Shown piece by piece: positions 39,122-53,473 of a stretch of DNA of 64,000 nt (its first letter is position 1; every line of letters begins with the position of its first letter). This DNA comes from Tetradesmus obliquus (taxonomy: Eukaryota > Chlorophyta > Chlorophyceae > Sphaeropleales > Scenedesmaceae): assembly GCA_030272155.1 (NCBI GenBank), contig CP126206.1, positions 1,054,001 through 1,118,000 on the forward strand, read 5' to 3'. The notes below the pieces were generated by a model. It worked only from the letters and a program-made list of their open reading frames with translations, was not told the origin of the DNA and made no database searches. A program made the translations under genes and the position numbers.

Positions 39122-39961
39122 ACTTCAGTCATGTGATTTGTGCGCCAGTGTGTACACTTTGGCGGTACAGGCAGTACAGTACAGCCTTTTGTCAATTTGT
39201 CTGACCACCCTGCAGTAGCACGAAAAGCCACCTACGCCTCCCCTGCGAGCTGACCCGCAACAAGTTGCCACAGTTATACGCTTGTCTTGGCAAAACCGAT
39301 AATGTGTGCAAGTGTTGAGGCGCGGGGGTGGCTCTGGCGTGAGCTATATTCTGGACGTCTGCTGTTATCCTGTTATCTTTGCCGCTGATGCATGTGGCCC
39401 GCGGCAAAGCGCTGCATGTTGCCATTTTTCGAAATGGAGATATATTGAGCTGGTGGTGGTGGGGCATGGATGGGTGGCCATGTCATGTGGTGCTGTGTCA
39501 CACTGTGGGCTCCTGCTGGCTGAAAGCTGCTGGCTGGCGCTGCAGCCTGCTGCCGCTGTTTTGATTTGGCATGTCAAAAACTCACTGGCAACTCGTGTTA
39601 GCGCCATAGCCATTGACTACATTTGAACTACAAGTAACCATCCACGCAGCTGTTGCCTCCTCATCGCTGCTTCTGCGATAGTTGTGATACATCTGCTGCT
39701 GGTGTCAGCTGCTGGGCGGGCTGGTGCTGAGTTCCAGTCACCAAGGTGAGCATGGCTGGGAGCCCGCAGTCCGGTTCGATCAAGCTTGCTGTGAAATAGA
39801 TTGCTGCACTGTGGTTATGCGCTGCGGAATCTGTGGGGTCTATCGTAATCAAGTGTCTGTGCGACTGCCTTAATCCCCACTGAGGACGACGCTGGAACTG
39901 GGCTATCCTGCATGCTTCTGCTGCGCTGCTGCTGCAACGTAAATACTATATTTCACTGATC

Positions 39962-40810
39962 TCACGACCACTCACCGGCTGCTTTGTCCACGTCCATGCT
40001 GCAAGGTGCAAGGAAACAGCATTGACACACACGGCAGGAGCAGGACGGTTTGTGGCTCAACGGTTGCTTTTGTACGCCACGACGTGCACAAGTTAAATAT
40101 GCTGCTCGGCGGCTCGTGCTGTATTGTGTCCGTGAACGCAGGCGAGCCAGGGTTGACATGCAGATTTGGGCACTGCAAGTGCCATCTAGTGACGTCCCGT
40201 GCATGCTCCATTTGCGCATGTTCGGTGCGAGCATTACTGCTGCTGACTTAAGGAATGTAAATAGCATCAGCAGCAGCAGGATGCCTTGGGGTTGCTGGCA
40301 CTGCTGTCTCCCACAGCAGGTCACCTGGTCTCCATGTTGCTGCAGCTGCTCCCGCTCGTGGTTCCCAGATGTTTGCCGTTTTTCCAGCAGTTTGCTGGTA
40401 CAGGCAGTGAAGTAAATCAGCTCCTCGTACGTGGCACCAGGCAAGCCCTTTATCTTTTCTGTTACCCAGTGCCCTGCCTTGAGGATCTTGGATGCAGCAA
40501 GTGCATCCTCCTCGCTGATGATGACCGGCCGCCCTGACCTGTGCGCATCAGCAATACAGCCAAACTCGCGGAAGTTTTTGTAATGCCGCTCAATAAAGAC
40601 ACTGTGCCTCTCCTTGACACGCTTGTGTACACCGCCACCATGCCTGGAGCGGAACAGGATTGCTGCCTTGTGTGGATCTATCTCCCCAGTGCCAAAGTCG
40701 AAGGTGGAAGCGGCGCATACCACCGCCCATTCCCTGGTCTCAGCATCCTTGCGCTGGCTAGAACCCTGGGTTTCAGCAGATTTTGAGGTACCTGCACATA
40801 ATGACACCAT
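39962..40810 (-). pseudogene. Transposase-like HTH frame, copy 24
   Basis: Translation identical to the reference copy. Confidence 0.42.
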
Positions 40811-41650
40811 ACTTCAGTCATGTGATTTGTGCGCCAGTGTGTACACTTTGGCGGTACAGGCAGTACAGTACAGCCTTTTGTCAATTTGTCTGACCACCCT
40901 GCAGTAGCACGAAAAGCCACCTACGCCTCCCCTGCGAGCTGACCCGCAACAAGTTGCCACAGTTATACGCTTGTCTTGGCAAAACCGATAATGTGTGCAA
41001 GTGTTGAGGCGCGGGGGTGGCTCTGGCGTGAGCTATATTCTGGACGTCTGCTGTTATCCTGTTATCTTTGCCGCTGATGCATGTGGCCCGCGGCAAAGCG
41101 CTGCATGTTGCCATTTTTCGAAATGGAGATATATTGAGCTGGTGGTGGTGGGGCATGGATGGGTGGCCATGTCATGTGGTGCTGTGTCACACTGTGGGCT
41201 CCTGCTGGCTGAAAGCTGCTGGCTGGCGCTGCAGCCTGCTGCCGCTGTTTTGATTTGGCATGTCAAAAACTCACTGGCAACTCGTGTTAGCGCCATAGCC
41301 ATTGACTACATTTGAACTACAAGTAACCATCCACGCAGCTGTTGCCTCCTCATCGCTGCTTCTGCGATAGTTGTGATACATCTGCTGCTGGTGTCAGCTG
41401 CTGGGCGGGCTGGTGCTGAGTTCCAGTCACCAAGGTGAGCATGGCTGGGAGCCCGCAGTCCGGTTCGATCAAGCTTGCTGTGAAATAGATTGCTGCACTG
41501 TGGTTATGCGCTGCGGAATCTGTGGGGTCTATCGTAATCAAGTGTCTGTGCGACTGCCTTAATCCCCACTGAGGACGACGCTGGAACTGGGCTATCCTGC
41601 ATGCTTCTGCTGCGCTGCTGCTGCAACGTAAATACTATATTTCACTGATC

Positions 41651-42499
41651 TCACGACCACTCACCGGCTGCTTTGTCCACGTCCATGCTGCAAGGTGCAA
41701 GGAAACAGCATTGACACACACGGCAGGAGCAGGACGGTTTGTGGCTCAACGGTTGCTTTTGTACGCCACGACGTGCACAAGTTAAATATGCTGCTCGGCG
41801 GCTCGTGCTGTATTGTGTCCGTGAACGCAGGCGAGCCAGGGTTGACATGCAGATTTGGGCACTGCAAGTGCCATCTAGTGACGTCCCGTGCATGCTCCAT
41901 TTGCGCATGTTCGGTGCGAGCATTACTGCTGCTGACTTAAGGAATGTAAATAGCATCAGCAGCAGCAGGATGCCTTGGGGTTGCTGGCACTGCTGTCTCC
42001 CACAGCAGGTCACCTGGTCTCCATGTTGCTGCAGCTGCTCCCGCTCGTGGTTCCCAGATGTTTGCCGTTTTTCCAGCAGTTTGCTGGTACAGGCAGTGAA
42101 GTAAATCAGCTCCTCGTACGTGGCACCAGGCAAGCCCTTTATCTTTTCTGTTACCCAGTGCCCTGCCTTGAGGATCTTGGATGCAGCAAGTGCATCCTCC
42201 TCGCTGATGATGACCGGCCGCCCTGACCTGTGCGCATCAGCAATACAGCCAAACTCGCGGAAGTTTTTGTAATGCCGCTCAATAAAGACACTGTGCCTCT
42301 CCTTGACACGCTTGTGTACACCGCCACCATGCCTGGAGCGGAACAGGATTGCTGCCTTGTGTGGATCTATCTCCCCAGTGCCAAAGTCGAAGGTGGAAGC
42401 GGCGCATACCACCGCCCATTCCCTGGTCTCAGCATCCTTGCGCTGGCTAGAACCCTGGGTTTCAGCAGATTTTGAGGTACCTGCACATAATGACACCAT
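41651..42499 (-). pseudogene. Transposase-like HTH frame, copy 25
   Basis: Translation identical to the reference copy. Confidence 0.42.
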
Positions 42500-43339
42500 A
42501 CTTCAGTCATGTGATTTGTGCGCCAGTGTGTACACTTTGGCGGTACAGGCAGTACAGTACAGCCTTTTGTCAATTTGTCTGACCACCCTGCAGTAGCACG
42601 AAAAGCCACCTACGCCTCCCCTGCGAGCTGACCCGCAACAAGTTGCCACAGTTATACGCTTGTCTTGGCAAAACCGATAATGTGTGCAAGTGTTGAGGCG
42701 CGGGGGTGGCTCTGGCGTGAGCTATATTCTGGACGTCTGCTGTTATCCTGTTATCTTTGCCGCTGATGCATGTGGCCCGCGGCAAAGCGCTGCATGTTGC
42801 CATTTTTCGAAATGGAGATATATTGAGCTGGTGGTGGTGGGGCATGGATGGGTGGCCATGTCATGTGGTGCTGTGTCACACTGTGGGCTCCTGCTGGCTG
42901 AAAGCTGCTGGCTGGCGCTGCAGCCTGCTGCCGCTGTTTTGATTTGGCATGTCAAAAACTCACTGGCAACTCGTGTTAGCGCCATAGCCATTGACTACAT
43001 TTGAACTACAAGTAACCATCCACGCAGCTGTTGCCTCCTCATCGCTGCTTCTGCGATAGTTGTGATACATCTGCTGCTGGTGTCAGCTGCTGGGCGGGCT
43101 GGTGCTGAGTTCCAGTCACCAAGGTGAGCATGGCTGGGAGCCCGCAGTCCGGTTCGATCAAGCTTGCTGTGAAATAGATTGCTGCACTGTGGTTATGCGC
43201 TGCGGAATCTGTGGGGTCTATCGTAATCAAGTGTCTGTGCGACTGCCTTAATCCCCACTGAGGACGACGCTGGAACTGGGCTATCCTGCATGCTTCTGCT
43301 GCGCTGCTGCTGCAACGTAAATACTATATTTCACTGATC

Positions 43340-44188
43340 TCACGACCACTCACCGGCTGCTTTGTCCACGTCCATGCTGCAAGGTGCAAGGAAACAGCAT
43401 TGACACACACGGCAGGAGCAGGACGGTTTGTGGCTCAACGGTTGCTTTTGTACGCCACGACGTGCACAAGTTAAATATGCTGCTCGGCGGCTCGTGCTGT
43501 ATTGTGTCCGTGAACGCAGGCGAGCCAGGGTTGACATGCAGATTTGGGCACTGCAAGTGCCATCTAGTGACGTCCCGTGCATGCTCCATTTGCGCATGTT
43601 CGGTGCGAGCATTACTGCTGCTGACTTAAGGAATGTAAATAGCATCAGCAGCAGCAGGATGCCTTGGGGTTGCTGGCACTGCTGTCTCCCACAGCAGGTC
43701 ACCTGGTCTCCATGTTGCTGCAGCTGCTCCCGCTCGTGGTTCCCAGATGTTTGCCGTTTTTCCAGCAGTTTGCTGGTACAGGCAGTGAAGTAAATCAGCT
43801 CCTCGTACGTGGCACCAGGCAAGCCCTTTATCTTTTCTGTTACCCAGTGCCCTGCCTTGAGGATCTTGGATGCAGCAAGTGCATCCTCCTCGCTGATGAT
43901 GACCGGCCGCCCTGACCTGTGCGCATCAGCAATACAGCCAAACTCGCGGAAGTTTTTGTAATGCCGCTCAATAAAGACACTGTGCCTCTCCTTGACACGC
44001 TTGTGTACACCGCCACCATGCCTGGAGCGGAACAGGATTGCTGCCTTGTGTGGATCTATCTCCCCAGTGCCAAAGTCGAAGGTGGAAGCGGCGCATACCA
44101 CCGCCCATTCCCTGGTCTCAGCATCCTTGCGCTGGCTAGAACCCTGGGTTTCAGCAGATTTTGAGGTACCTGCACATAATGACACCAT
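43340..44188 (-). pseudogene. Transposase-like HTH frame, copy 26
   Basis: Translation identical to the reference copy. Confidence 0.42.
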
Positions 44189-45028
44189 ACTTCAGTCATG
44201 TGATTTGTGCGCCAGTGTGTACACTTTGGCGGTACAGGCAGTACAGTACAGCCTTTTGTCAATTTGTCTGACCACCCTGCAGTAGCACGAAAAGCCACCT
44301 ACGCCTCCCCTGCGAGCTGACCCGCAACAAGTTGCCACAGTTATACGCTTGTCTTGGCAAAACCGATAATGTGTGCAAGTGTTGAGGCGCGGGGGTGGCT
44401 CTGGCGTGAGCTATATTCTGGACGTCTGCTGTTATCCTGTTATCTTTGCCGCTGATGCATGTGGCCCGCGGCAAAGCGCTGCATGTTGCCATTTTTCGAA
44501 ATGGAGATATATTGAGCTGGTGGTGGTGGGGCATGGATGGGTGGCCATGTCATGTGGTGCTGTGTCACACTGTGGGCTCCTGCTGGCTGAAAGCTGCTGG
44601 CTGGCGCTGCAGCCTGCTGCCGCTGTTTTGATTTGGCATGTCAAAAACTCACTGGCAACTCGTGTTAGCGCCATAGCCATTGACTACATTTGAACTACAA
44701 GTAACCATCCACGCAGCTGTTGCCTCCTCATCGCTGCTTCTGCGATAGTTGTGATACATCTGCTGCTGGTGTCAGCTGCTGGGCGGGCTGGTGCTGAGTT
44801 CCAGTCACCAAGGTGAGCATGGCTGGGAGCCCGCAGTCCGGTTCGATCAAGCTTGCTGTGAAATAGATTGCTGCACTGTGGTTATGCGCTGCGGAATCTG
44901 TGGGGTCTATCGTAATCAAGTGTCTGTGCGACTGCCTTAATCCCCACTGAGGACGACGCTGGAACTGGGCTATCCTGCATGCTTCTGCTGCGCTGCTGCT
45001 GCAACGTAAATACTATATTTCACTGATC

Positions 45029-45877
45029 TCACGACCACTCACCGGCTGCTTTGTCCACGTCCATGCTGCAAGGTGCAAGGAAACAGCATTGACACACACG
45101 GCAGGAGCAGGACGGTTTGTGGCTCAACGGTTGCTTTTGTACGCCACGACGTGCACAAGTTAAATATGCTGCTCGGCGGCTCGTGCTGTATTGTGTCCGT
45201 GAACGCAGGCGAGCCAGGGTTGACATGCAGATTTGGGCACTGCAAGTGCCATCTAGTGACGTCCCGTGCATGCTCCATTTGCGCATGTTCGGTGCGAGCA
45301 TTACTGCTGCTGACTTAAGGAATGTAAATAGCATCAGCAGCAGCAGGATGCCTTGGGGTTGCTGGCACTGCTGTCTCCCACAGCAGGTCACCTGGTCTCC
45401 ATGTTGCTGCAGCTGCTCCCGCTCGTGGTTCCCAGATGTTTGCCGTTTTTCCAGCAGTTTGCTGGTACAGGCAGTGAAGTAAATCAGCTCCTCGTACGTG
45501 GCACCAGGCAAGCCCTTTATCTTTTCTGTTACCCAGTGCCCTGCCTTGAGGATCTTGGATGCAGCAAGTGCATCCTCCTCGCTGATGATGACCGGCCGCC
45601 CTGACCTGTGCGCATCAGCAATACAGCCAAACTCGCGGAAGTTTTTGTAATGCCGCTCAATAAAGACACTGTGCCTCTCCTTGACACGCTTGTGTACACC
45701 GCCACCATGCCTGGAGCGGAACAGGATTGCTGCCTTGTGTGGATCTATCTCCCCAGTGCCAAAGTCGAAGGTGGAAGCGGCGCATACCACCGCCCATTCC
45801 CTGGTCTCAGCATCCTTGCGCTGGCTAGAACCCTGGGTTTCAGCAGATTTTGAGGTACCTGCACATAATGACACCAT
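45029..45877 (-). pseudogene. Transposase-like HTH frame, copy 27
   Basis: Translation identical to the reference copy. Confidence 0.42.
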
Positions 45878-46717
45878 ACTTCAGTCATGTGATTTGTGCG
45901 CCAGTGTGTACACTTTGGCGGTACAGGCAGTACAGTACAGCCTTTTGTCAATTTGTCTGACCACCCTGCAGTAGCACGAAAAGCCACCTACGCCTCCCCT
46001 GCGAGCTGACCCGCAACAAGTTGCCACAGTTATACGCTTGTCTTGGCAAAACCGATAATGTGTGCAAGTGTTGAGGCGCGGGGGTGGCTCTGGCGTGAGC
46101 TATATTCTGGACGTCTGCTGTTATCCTGTTATCTTTGCCGCTGATGCATGTGGCCCGCGGCAAAGCGCTGCATGTTGCCATTTTTCGAAATGGAGATATA
46201 TTGAGCTGGTGGTGGTGGGGCATGGATGGGTGGCCATGTCATGTGGTGCTGTGTCACACTGTGGGCTCCTGCTGGCTGAAAGCTGCTGGCTGGCGCTGCA
46301 GCCTGCTGCCGCTGTTTTGATTTGGCATGTCAAAAACTCACTGGCAACTCGTGTTAGCGCCATAGCCATTGACTACATTTGAACTACAAGTAACCATCCA
46401 CGCAGCTGTTGCCTCCTCATCGCTGCTTCTGCGATAGTTGTGATACATCTGCTGCTGGTGTCAGCTGCTGGGCGGGCTGGTGCTGAGTTCCAGTCACCAA
46501 GGTGAGCATGGCTGGGAGCCCGCAGTCCGGTTCGATCAAGCTTGCTGTGAAATAGATTGCTGCACTGTGGTTATGCGCTGCGGAATCTGTGGGGTCTATC
46601 GTAATCAAGTGTCTGTGCGACTGCCTTAATCCCCACTGAGGACGACGCTGGAACTGGGCTATCCTGCATGCTTCTGCTGCGCTGCTGCTGCAACGTAAAT
46701 ACTATATTTCACTGATC

Positions 46718-47566
46718 TCACGACCACTCACCGGCTGCTTTGTCCACGTCCATGCTGCAAGGTGCAAGGAAACAGCATTGACACACACGGCAGGAGCAGG
46801 ACGGTTTGTGGCTCAACGGTTGCTTTTGTACGCCACGACGTGCACAAGTTAAATATGCTGCTCGGCGGCTCGTGCTGTATTGTGTCCGTGAACGCAGGCG
46901 AGCCAGGGTTGACATGCAGATTTGGGCACTGCAAGTGCCATCTAGTGACGTCCCGTGCATGCTCCATTTGCGCATGTTCGGTGCGAGCATTACTGCTGCT
47001 GACTTAAGGAATGTAAATAGCATCAGCAGCAGCAGGATGCCTTGGGGTTGCTGGCACTGCTGTCTCCCACAGCAGGTCACCTGGTCTCCATGTTGCTGCA
47101 GCTGCTCCCGCTCGTGGTTCCCAGATGTTTGCCGTTTTTCCAGCAGTTTGCTGGTACAGGCAGTGAAGTAAATCAGCTCCTCGTACGTGGCACCAGGCAA
47201 GCCCTTTATCTTTTCTGTTACCCAGTGCCCTGCCTTGAGGATCTTGGATGCAGCAAGTGCATCCTCCTCGCTGATGATGACCGGCCGCCCTGACCTGTGC
47301 GCATCAGCAATACAGCCAAACTCGCGGAAGTTTTTGTAATGCCGCTCAATAAAGACACTGTGCCTCTCCTTGACACGCTTGTGTACACCGCCACCATGCC
47401 TGGAGCGGAACAGGATTGCTGCCTTGTGTGGATCTATCTCCCCAGTGCCAAAGTCGAAGGTGGAAGCGGCGCATACCACCGCCCATTCCCTGGTCTCAGC
47501 ATCCTTGCGCTGGCTAGAACCCTGGGTTTCAGCAGATTTTGAGGTACCTGCACATAATGACACCAT
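46718..47566 (-). pseudogene. Transposase-like HTH frame, copy 28
   Basis: Translation identical to the reference copy. Confidence 0.42.
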
Positions 47567-48406
47567 ACTTCAGTCATGTGATTTGTGCGCCAGTGTGTAC
47601 ACTTTGGCGGTACAGGCAGTACAGTACAGCCTTTTGTCAATTTGTCTGACCACCCTGCAGTAGCACGAAAAGCCACCTACGCCTCCCCTGCGAGCTGACC
47701 CGCAACAAGTTGCCACAGTTATACGCTTGTCTTGGCAAAACCGATAATGTGTGCAAGTGTTGAGGCGCGGGGGTGGCTCTGGCGTGAGCTATATTCTGGA
47801 CGTCTGCTGTTATCCTGTTATCTTTGCCGCTGATGCATGTGGCCCGCGGCAAAGCGCTGCATGTTGCCATTTTTCGAAATGGAGATATATTGAGCTGGTG
47901 GTGGTGGGGCATGGATGGGTGGCCATGTCATGTGGTGCTGTGTCACACTGTGGGCTCCTGCTGGCTGAAAGCTGCTGGCTGGCGCTGCAGCCTGCTGCCG
48001 CTGTTTTGATTTGGCATGTCAAAAACTCACTGGCAACTCGTGTTAGCGCCATAGCCATTGACTACATTTGAACTACAAGTAACCATCCACGCAGCTGTTG
48101 CCTCCTCATCGCTGCTTCTGCGATAGTTGTGATACATCTGCTGCTGGTGTCAGCTGCTGGGCGGGCTGGTGCTGAGTTCCAGTCACCAAGGTGAGCATGG
48201 CTGGGAGCCCGCAGTCCGGTTCGATCAAGCTTGCTGTGAAATAGATTGCTGCACTGTGGTTATGCGCTGCGGAATCTGTGGGGTCTATCGTAATCAAGTG
48301 TCTGTGCGACTGCCTTAATCCCCACTGAGGACGACGCTGGAACTGGGCTATCCTGCATGCTTCTGCTGCGCTGCTGCTGCAACGTAAATACTATATTTCA
48401 CTGATC

Positions 48407-49255
48407 TCACGACCACTCACCGGCTGCTTTGTCCACGTCCATGCTGCAAGGTGCAAGGAAACAGCATTGACACACACGGCAGGAGCAGGACGGTTTGTGG
48501 CTCAACGGTTGCTTTTGTACGCCACGACGTGCACAAGTTAAATATGCTGCTCGGCGGCTCGTGCTGTATTGTGTCCGTGAACGCAGGCGAGCCAGGGTTG
48601 ACATGCAGATTTGGGCACTGCAAGTGCCATCTAGTGACGTCCCGTGCATGCTCCATTTGCGCATGTTCGGTGCGAGCATTACTGCTGCTGACTTAAGGAA
48701 TGTAAATAGCATCAGCAGCAGCAGGATGCCTTGGGGTTGCTGGCACTGCTGTCTCCCACAGCAGGTCACCTGGTCTCCATGTTGCTGCAGCTGCTCCCGC
48801 TCGTGGTTCCCAGATGTTTGCCGTTTTTCCAGCAGTTTGCTGGTACAGGCAGTGAAGTAAATCAGCTCCTCGTACGTGGCACCAGGCAAGCCCTTTATCT
48901 TTTCTGTTACCCAGTGCCCTGCCTTGAGGATCTTGGATGCAGCAAGTGCATCCTCCTCGCTGATGATGACCGGCCGCCCTGACCTGTGCGCATCAGCAAT
49001 ACAGCCAAACTCGCGGAAGTTTTTGTAATGCCGCTCAATAAAGACACTGTGCCTCTCCTTGACACGCTTGTGTACACCGCCACCATGCCTGGAGCGGAAC
49101 AGGATTGCTGCCTTGTGTGGATCTATCTCCCCAGTGCCAAAGTCGAAGGTGGAAGCGGCGCATACCACCGCCCATTCCCTGGTCTCAGCATCCTTGCGCT
49201 GGCTAGAACCCTGGGTTTCAGCAGATTTTGAGGTACCTGCACATAATGACACCAT
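48407..49255 (-). pseudogene. Transposase-like HTH frame, copy 29
   Basis: Translation identical to the reference copy. Confidence 0.42.
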
Positions 49256-50095
49256 ACTTCAGTCATGTGATTTGTGCGCCAGTGTGTACACTTTGGCGGT
49301 ACAGGCAGTACAGTACAGCCTTTTGTCAATTTGTCTGACCACCCTGCAGTAGCACGAAAAGCCACCTACGCCTCCCCTGCGAGCTGACCCGCAACAAGTT
49401 GCCACAGTTATACGCTTGTCTTGGCAAAACCGATAATGTGTGCAAGTGTTGAGGCGCGGGGGTGGCTCTGGCGTGAGCTATATTCTGGACGTCTGCTGTT
49501 ATCCTGTTATCTTTGCCGCTGATGCATGTGGCCCGCGGCAAAGCGCTGCATGTTGCCATTTTTCGAAATGGAGATATATTGAGCTGGTGGTGGTGGGGCA
49601 TGGATGGGTGGCCATGTCATGTGGTGCTGTGTCACACTGTGGGCTCCTGCTGGCTGAAAGCTGCTGGCTGGCGCTGCAGCCTGCTGCCGCTGTTTTGATT
49701 TGGCATGTCAAAAACTCACTGGCAACTCGTGTTAGCGCCATAGCCATTGACTACATTTGAACTACAAGTAACCATCCACGCAGCTGTTGCCTCCTCATCG
49801 CTGCTTCTGCGATAGTTGTGATACATCTGCTGCTGGTGTCAGCTGCTGGGCGGGCTGGTGCTGAGTTCCAGTCACCAAGGTGAGCATGGCTGGGAGCCCG
49901 CAGTCCGGTTCGATCAAGCTTGCTGTGAAATAGATTGCTGCACTGTGGTTATGCGCTGCGGAATCTGTGGGGTCTATCGTAATCAAGTGTCTGTGCGACT
50001 GCCTTAATCCCCACTGAGGACGACGCTGGAACTGGGCTATCCTGCATGCTTCTGCTGCGCTGCTGCTGCAACGTAAATACTATATTTCACTGATC

Positions 50096-50944
50096 TCACG
50101 ACCACTCACCGGCTGCTTTGTCCACGTCCATGCTGCAAGGTGCAAGGAAACAGCATTGACACACACGGCAGGAGCAGGACGGTTTGTGGCTCAACGGTTG
50201 CTTTTGTACGCCACGACGTGCACAAGTTAAATATGCTGCTCGGCGGCTCGTGCTGTATTGTGTCCGTGAACGCAGGCGAGCCAGGGTTGACATGCAGATT
50301 TGGGCACTGCAAGTGCCATCTAGTGACGTCCCGTGCATGCTCCATTTGCGCATGTTCGGTGCGAGCATTACTGCTGCTGACTTAAGGAATGTAAATAGCA
50401 TCAGCAGCAGCAGGATGCCTTGGGGTTGCTGGCACTGCTGTCTCCCACAGCAGGTCACCTGGTCTCCATGTTGCTGCAGCTGCTCCCGCTCGTGGTTCCC
50501 AGATGTTTGCCGTTTTTCCAGCAGTTTGCTGGTACAGGCAGTGAAGTAAATCAGCTCCTCGTACGTGGCACCAGGCAAGCCCTTTATCTTTTCTGTTACC
50601 CAGTGCCCTGCCTTGAGGATCTTGGATGCAGCAAGTGCATCCTCCTCGCTGATGATGACCGGCCGCCCTGACCTGTGCGCATCAGCAATACAGCCAAACT
50701 CGCGGAAGTTTTTGTAATGCCGCTCAATAAAGACACTGTGCCTCTCCTTGACACGCTTGTGTACACCGCCACCATGCCTGGAGCGGAACAGGATTGCTGC
50801 CTTGTGTGGATCTATCTCCCCAGTGCCAAAGTCGAAGGTGGAAGCGGCGCATACCACCGCCCATTCCCTGGTCTCAGCATCCTTGCGCTGGCTAGAACCC
50901 TGGGTTTCAGCAGATTTTGAGGTACCTGCACATAATGACACCAT
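50096..50944 (-). pseudogene. Transposase-like HTH frame, copy 30
   Basis: Translation identical to the reference copy. Confidence 0.42.
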
Positions 50945-51784
50945 ACTTCAGTCATGTGATTTGTGCGCCAGTGTGTACACTTTGGCGGTACAGGCAGTAC
51001 AGTACAGCCTTTTGTCAATTTGTCTGACCACCCTGCAGTAGCACGAAAAGCCACCTACGCCTCCCCTGCGAGCTGACCCGCAACAAGTTGCCACAGTTAT
51101 ACGCTTGTCTTGGCAAAACCGATAATGTGTGCAAGTGTTGAGGCGCGGGGGTGGCTCTGGCGTGAGCTATATTCTGGACGTCTGCTGTTATCCTGTTATC
51201 TTTGCCGCTGATGCATGTGGCCCGCGGCAAAGCGCTGCATGTTGCCATTTTTCGAAATGGAGATATATTGAGCTGGTGGTGGTGGGGCATGGATGGGTGG
51301 CCATGTCATGTGGTGCTGTGTCACACTGTGGGCTCCTGCTGGCTGAAAGCTGCTGGCTGGCGCTGCAGCCTGCTGCCGCTGTTTTGATTTGGCATGTCAA
51401 AAACTCACTGGCAACTCGTGTTAGCGCCATAGCCATTGACTACATTTGAACTACAAGTAACCATCCACGCAGCTGTTGCCTCCTCATCGCTGCTTCTGCG
51501 ATAGTTGTGATACATCTGCTGCTGGTGTCAGCTGCTGGGCGGGCTGGTGCTGAGTTCCAGTCACCAAGGTGAGCATGGCTGGGAGCCCGCAGTCCGGTTC
51601 GATCAAGCTTGCTGTGAAATAGATTGCTGCACTGTGGTTATGCGCTGCGGAATCTGTGGGGTCTATCGTAATCAAGTGTCTGTGCGACTGCCTTAATCCC
51701 CACTGAGGACGACGCTGGAACTGGGCTATCCTGCATGCTTCTGCTGCGCTGCTGCTGCAACGTAAATACTATATTTCACTGATC

Positions 51785-52633
51785 TCACGACCACTCACCG
51801 GCTGCTTTGTCCACGTCCATGCTGCAAGGTGCAAGGAAACAGCATTGACACACACGGCAGGAGCAGGACGGTTTGTGGCTCAACGGTTGCTTTTGTACGC
51901 CACGACGTGCACAAGTTAAATATGCTGCTCGGCGGCTCGTGCTGTATTGTGTCCGTGAACGCAGGCGAGCCAGGGTTGACATGCAGATTTGGGCACTGCA
52001 AGTGCCATCTAGTGACGTCCCGTGCATGCTCCATTTGCGCATGTTCGGTGCGAGCATTACTGCTGCTGACTTAAGGAATGTAAATAGCATCAGCAGCAGC
52101 AGGATGCCTTGGGGTTGCTGGCACTGCTGTCTCCCACAGCAGGTCACCTGGTCTCCATGTTGCTGCAGCTGCTCCCGCTCGTGGTTCCCAGATGTTTGCC
52201 GTTTTTCCAGCAGTTTGCTGGTACAGGCAGTGAAGTAAATCAGCTCCTCGTACGTGGCACCAGGCAAGCCCTTTATCTTTTCTGTTACCCAGTGCCCTGC
52301 CTTGAGGATCTTGGATGCAGCAAGTGCATCCTCCTCGCTGATGATGACCGGCCGCCCTGACCTGTGCGCATCAGCAATACAGCCAAACTCGCGGAAGTTT
52401 TTGTAATGCCGCTCAATAAAGACACTGTGCCTCTCCTTGACACGCTTGTGTACACCGCCACCATGCCTGGAGCGGAACAGGATTGCTGCCTTGTGTGGAT
52501 CTATCTCCCCAGTGCCAAAGTCGAAGGTGGAAGCGGCGCATACCACCGCCCATTCCCTGGTCTCAGCATCCTTGCGCTGGCTAGAACCCTGGGTTTCAGC
52601 AGATTTTGAGGTACCTGCACATAATGACACCAT
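51785..52633 (-). pseudogene. Transposase-like HTH frame, copy 31
   Basis: Translation identical to the reference copy. Confidence 0.42.
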
Positions 52634-53473
52634 ACTTCAGTCATGTGATTTGTGCGCCAGTGTGTACACTTTGGCGGTACAGGCAGTACAGTACAGCCTT
52701 TTGTCAATTTGTCTGACCACCCTGCAGTAGCACGAAAAGCCACCTACGCCTCCCCTGCGAGCTGACCCGCAACAAGTTGCCACAGTTATACGCTTGTCTT
52801 GGCAAAACCGATAATGTGTGCAAGTGTTGAGGCGCGGGGGTGGCTCTGGCGTGAGCTATATTCTGGACGTCTGCTGTTATCCTGTTATCTTTGCCGCTGA
52901 TGCATGTGGCCCGCGGCAAAGCGCTGCATGTTGCCATTTTTCGAAATGGAGATATATTGAGCTGGTGGTGGTGGGGCATGGATGGGTGGCCATGTCATGT
53001 GGTGCTGTGTCACACTGTGGGCTCCTGCTGGCTGAAAGCTGCTGGCTGGCGCTGCAGCCTGCTGCCGCTGTTTTGATTTGGCATGTCAAAAACTCACTGG
53101 CAACTCGTGTTAGCGCCATAGCCATTGACTACATTTGAACTACAAGTAACCATCCACGCAGCTGTTGCCTCCTCATCGCTGCTTCTGCGATAGTTGTGAT
53201 ACATCTGCTGCTGGTGTCAGCTGCTGGGCGGGCTGGTGCTGAGTTCCAGTCACCAAGGTGAGCATGGCTGGGAGCCCGCAGTCCGGTTCGATCAAGCTTG
53301 CTGTGAAATAGATTGCTGCACTGTGGTTATGCGCTGCGGAATCTGTGGGGTCTATCGTAATCAAGTGTCTGTGCGACTGCCTTAATCCCCACTGAGGACG
53401 ACGCTGGAACTGGGCTATCCTGCATGCTTCTGCTGCGCTGCTGCTGCAACGTAAATACTATATTTCACTGATC